A stretch of 6,870 bases of DNA from CAYYBZ01 sp964470285 [NCBI: uncultured Oligoflexia bacterium] (lineage in GTDB: Bacteria; Bdellovibrionota_G; CAYYBZ01), in the NCBI GenBank assembly GCA_964470285.1, contig CAYYBZ010000107.1:1-6870 (forward strand). Reading direction: 5' to 3'. The position numbers and the translations under genes were made by a program. The notes beneath the pieces were generated by a model that saw nothing but the letters and a program-made list of their open reading frames with translations, was not told the origin of the DNA and searched no databases. Positions 5,504-6,870 of this stretch are shown here, in pieces. The stretch's first letter is position 1, and each line of letters begins with the position of its first letter.

Positions 5504-6870
5504 ATGAAAGTTTTTTTAATAAACGAACCCTTCATAAAAGACTTTTGCAGAACTCAAAGGTGGGCTGCAAGAACAAGAGGCCGGGTTTTAAGGGCTCCCG
5601 ACTGGCTTGCATATGCTACGGCAGTTCTTGAAAAAGAAGGGATTTCAGCAAAGTTATATGATTTTCCCGCCAGCAACTGGGGAAGAAAAGAATTTGATGA
5701 AATAATCGCAGCAGGGAAACCGGATTTTGTAGTTCTTGATTCAACTACCCCTTCGATATACTCCGATATTAAATGTGCACATGCTGTAAAACAGTTATCT
5801 AAAGCAAAAGTTATAATGGTAGGTCCACACGCATCATCATTACCGGAGGAAACCTTAAAAGTAGCCGACGGTGCGGTAGATGTAATAGCCATAGGGGAAT
5901 ACGACTTAACAGTTCTGGATATAATAAAGAATTTCGATAACCTTGAAAACGTTAAGGGCATAGCTTATTTAAGGGATTCAGAGCCCTGTAAAACGCAGAT
6001 TAGGCCTTTGATTGAGAATCTAGATGAACTTCCCTTCCCGGCATGGCATCATCTGGATCTAATGAAGTACTTTGACGGGACAAAGTTGCATCCATACATA
6101 GATATATTTTCAGGTAGAGGGTGTCCTTATCTTTGTTCGTTCTGTCTATGGCCTCAGGTAATGCACGGGAGGAAATTTCGATTCAGGTCCCCTAAAAATG
6201 TTGTAGATGAGATAGAACACGACATTGAAATTTGTCCGAAAGTACTTAAAGGAGGCGAGTTTTTCTTCGAAGACGATACTTTCACTGTAATTAAAAAGAA
6301 TGCCATCGAAATTTGTGAGGAAATAATAAACAGAAAACTAAACATCAAGTTTTCGGTTAACGGAAGAGTGGACAGGGCATATTTAGATATGTTCGTAATG
6401 ATGAAGGCTGCCGGATGCCGGGAACTTTTAGTAGGATTTGAATCGGGAAACCAGAAAATACTTGATAACGTAAATAAGAAAATAACATTAGAGCAATCAA
6501 GGCATTTCATGGATCTGGCAAAAAAAGCCGGAATATACGTTCACGGTTGTTTTGTAATGGGGCTTCCCGGTGAAACCGAGAAAACGATGAGGGAAACAAT
6601 CGACTTTGCACTTTCTTTGGGCCTTCACACGGCGCAGTTCTCGGCTGCGGTGCCTTTTCCGGGCACGGATTATTTCGAATTCTGCAAATCAAGGGGCTAC
6701 ATAAAGGCAAAAAAGTGGGACGAATGGCTTCAAAGGGGAGGAGAGCAGAGCCCTGTCGTAGAATACCCCGGGCTAACCCCTGAGCTTGTTGAAAAATACG
6801 TTGATAAAGGGCTGAAAAACTTCTATTTCAGGCCTAAATACATGCTAAAGTTCCTTTTTGAAACAAGATC
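5504..6870 (+). CDS. B12-binding domain radical SAM protein, HpnJ-like, 3' end cut by window
   Basis: Predicted iron-sulfur enzyme that cleaves S-adenosylmethionine to start a radical modification. The 455 visible codons start at ATG 5504, two bases after the glycosyltransferase stop, with no own ribosome site (likely coupled). Residues 1 to about 165 resemble a cobalamin-binding Rossmann domain, with VGPHASSLPEET at 106-117. The DxHxxG-like position reads DFPASNWG (53-60), without the histidine, so any cobalamin would not be His-ligated. The radical SAM core follows: the cluster motif is Cys207-Cys211-Cys214 in GRGCPYLCSFCLWPQ, then FFFEDDTFT, GCRELLVGFESG and VMGLPGET. The CSFCLWPQ context and the following RFRSPKNVVDEI closely resemble HpnJ, the hopanoid-associated enzyme linked to cyclitol ether formation. 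No other hopanoid gene is visible, so I do not assign that symbol. Family members are mostly 470-500 residues, so little is missing. Radical SAM is certain; the substrate is not. Confidence 0.93.
   Translation, partial: MKVFLINEPFIKDFCRTQRWAARTRGRVLRAPDWLAYATAVLEKEGISAKLYDFPASNWGRKEFDEIIAAGKPDFVVLDSTTPSIYSDIKCAHAVKQLSKAKVIMVGPHASSLPEETLKVADGAVDVIAIGEYDLTVLDIIKNFDNLENVKGIAYLRDSEPCKTQIRPLIENLDELPFPAWHHLDLMKYFDGTKLHPYIDIFSGRGCPYLCSFCLWPQVMHGRKFRFRSPKNVVDEIEHDIEICPKVLKGGEFFFEDDTFTVIKKNAIEICEEIINRKLNIKFSVNGRVDRAYLDMFVMMKAAGCRELLVGFESGNQKILDNVNKKITLEQSRHFMDLAKKAGIYVHGCFVMGLPGETEKTMRETIDFALSLGLHTAQFSAAVPFPGTDYFEFCKSRGYIKAKKWDEWLQRGGEQSPVVEYPGLTPELVEKYVDKGLKNFYFRPKYMLKFLFETR

Noticed and set aside
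5554-6710. Three minus-strand frames opposite the radical SAM gene
   Set aside because: The plus strand holds a continuous, motif-rich radical SAM protein; the antisense translations show no recognisable domain.
1-6870. CRISPR arrays, tRNA or rRNA genes, insertion sequences and attachment sites
   Set aside because: No regularly spaced repeats, cloverleaf-like segments, transposase motifs or terminal inverted repeats were found. The tyrosine recombinase matches housekeeping XerD, not a phage integrase, so it gives no reason to infer a mobile element.

Overview
The window is AT-rich bacterial DNA, cut from a longer replicon: a gene runs off each end. It looks like chromosomal DNA, not phage or plasmid: housekeeping XerD, a c-di-GMP signalling gene and an envelope or cell-surface gene set. 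Nothing in it fixes the phylum. The FHA-GGDEF architecture, the ABC-2 exporter and the B12-domain radical SAM enzyme close to HpnJ fit anaerobic Gram-negative-type lineages (deltaproteobacteria-like or candidate phyla such as Schekmanbacteria or Omnitrophica), but that is a guess.

Layout. Positions 1-1593 (minus strand) hold an FHA-GGDEF diguanylate cyclase followed by a XerD-type tyrosine recombinase whose C-terminus lies outside the window. The two genes share one base (TAATG), and a good sigma70-like promoter lies at 1665-1693. Positions 1698-4478 (minus strand) form a second operon, read from 4478 downwards: an NTP_transf_5-type nucleotidyltransferase, an ABC ATPase and an ABC-2 permease, with a near-consensus promoter at 4491-4519. 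Positions 4533-6870 (plus strand) hold a divergent pair two bases apart: a family 2 glycosyltransferase with C-terminal membrane helices, and a B12-binding-domain radical SAM enzyme that is cut by the window end.

The main result is in the nucleotidyltransferase. Its apparent stop at 3584-3582 (UAA) is followed, in exactly the same frame, by 108 further codons without a stop. These encode what looks like the family's usual C-terminal region (an FFPS-type motif and basic/aromatic helices) and end at 3255, inside the start of the ABC ATPase gene. The gene is therefore either a fresh nonsense allele, a split gene with reinitiation at TTG 3551, a stop read through, or a base-call error. A single indel error cannot explain it, because the frame is kept.

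How the genes may work together (inference): a sugar-transferring enzyme (GT2), a radical SAM modifying enzyme, a nucleotidyltransferase-like protein and a two-component ABC-2 exporter, grouped around one divergent control region, suggest making and exporting a modified glycolipid or polysaccharide. The HpnJ-like sequence raises the possibility of a hopanoid-type lipid, but no other hopanoid gene is visible here.
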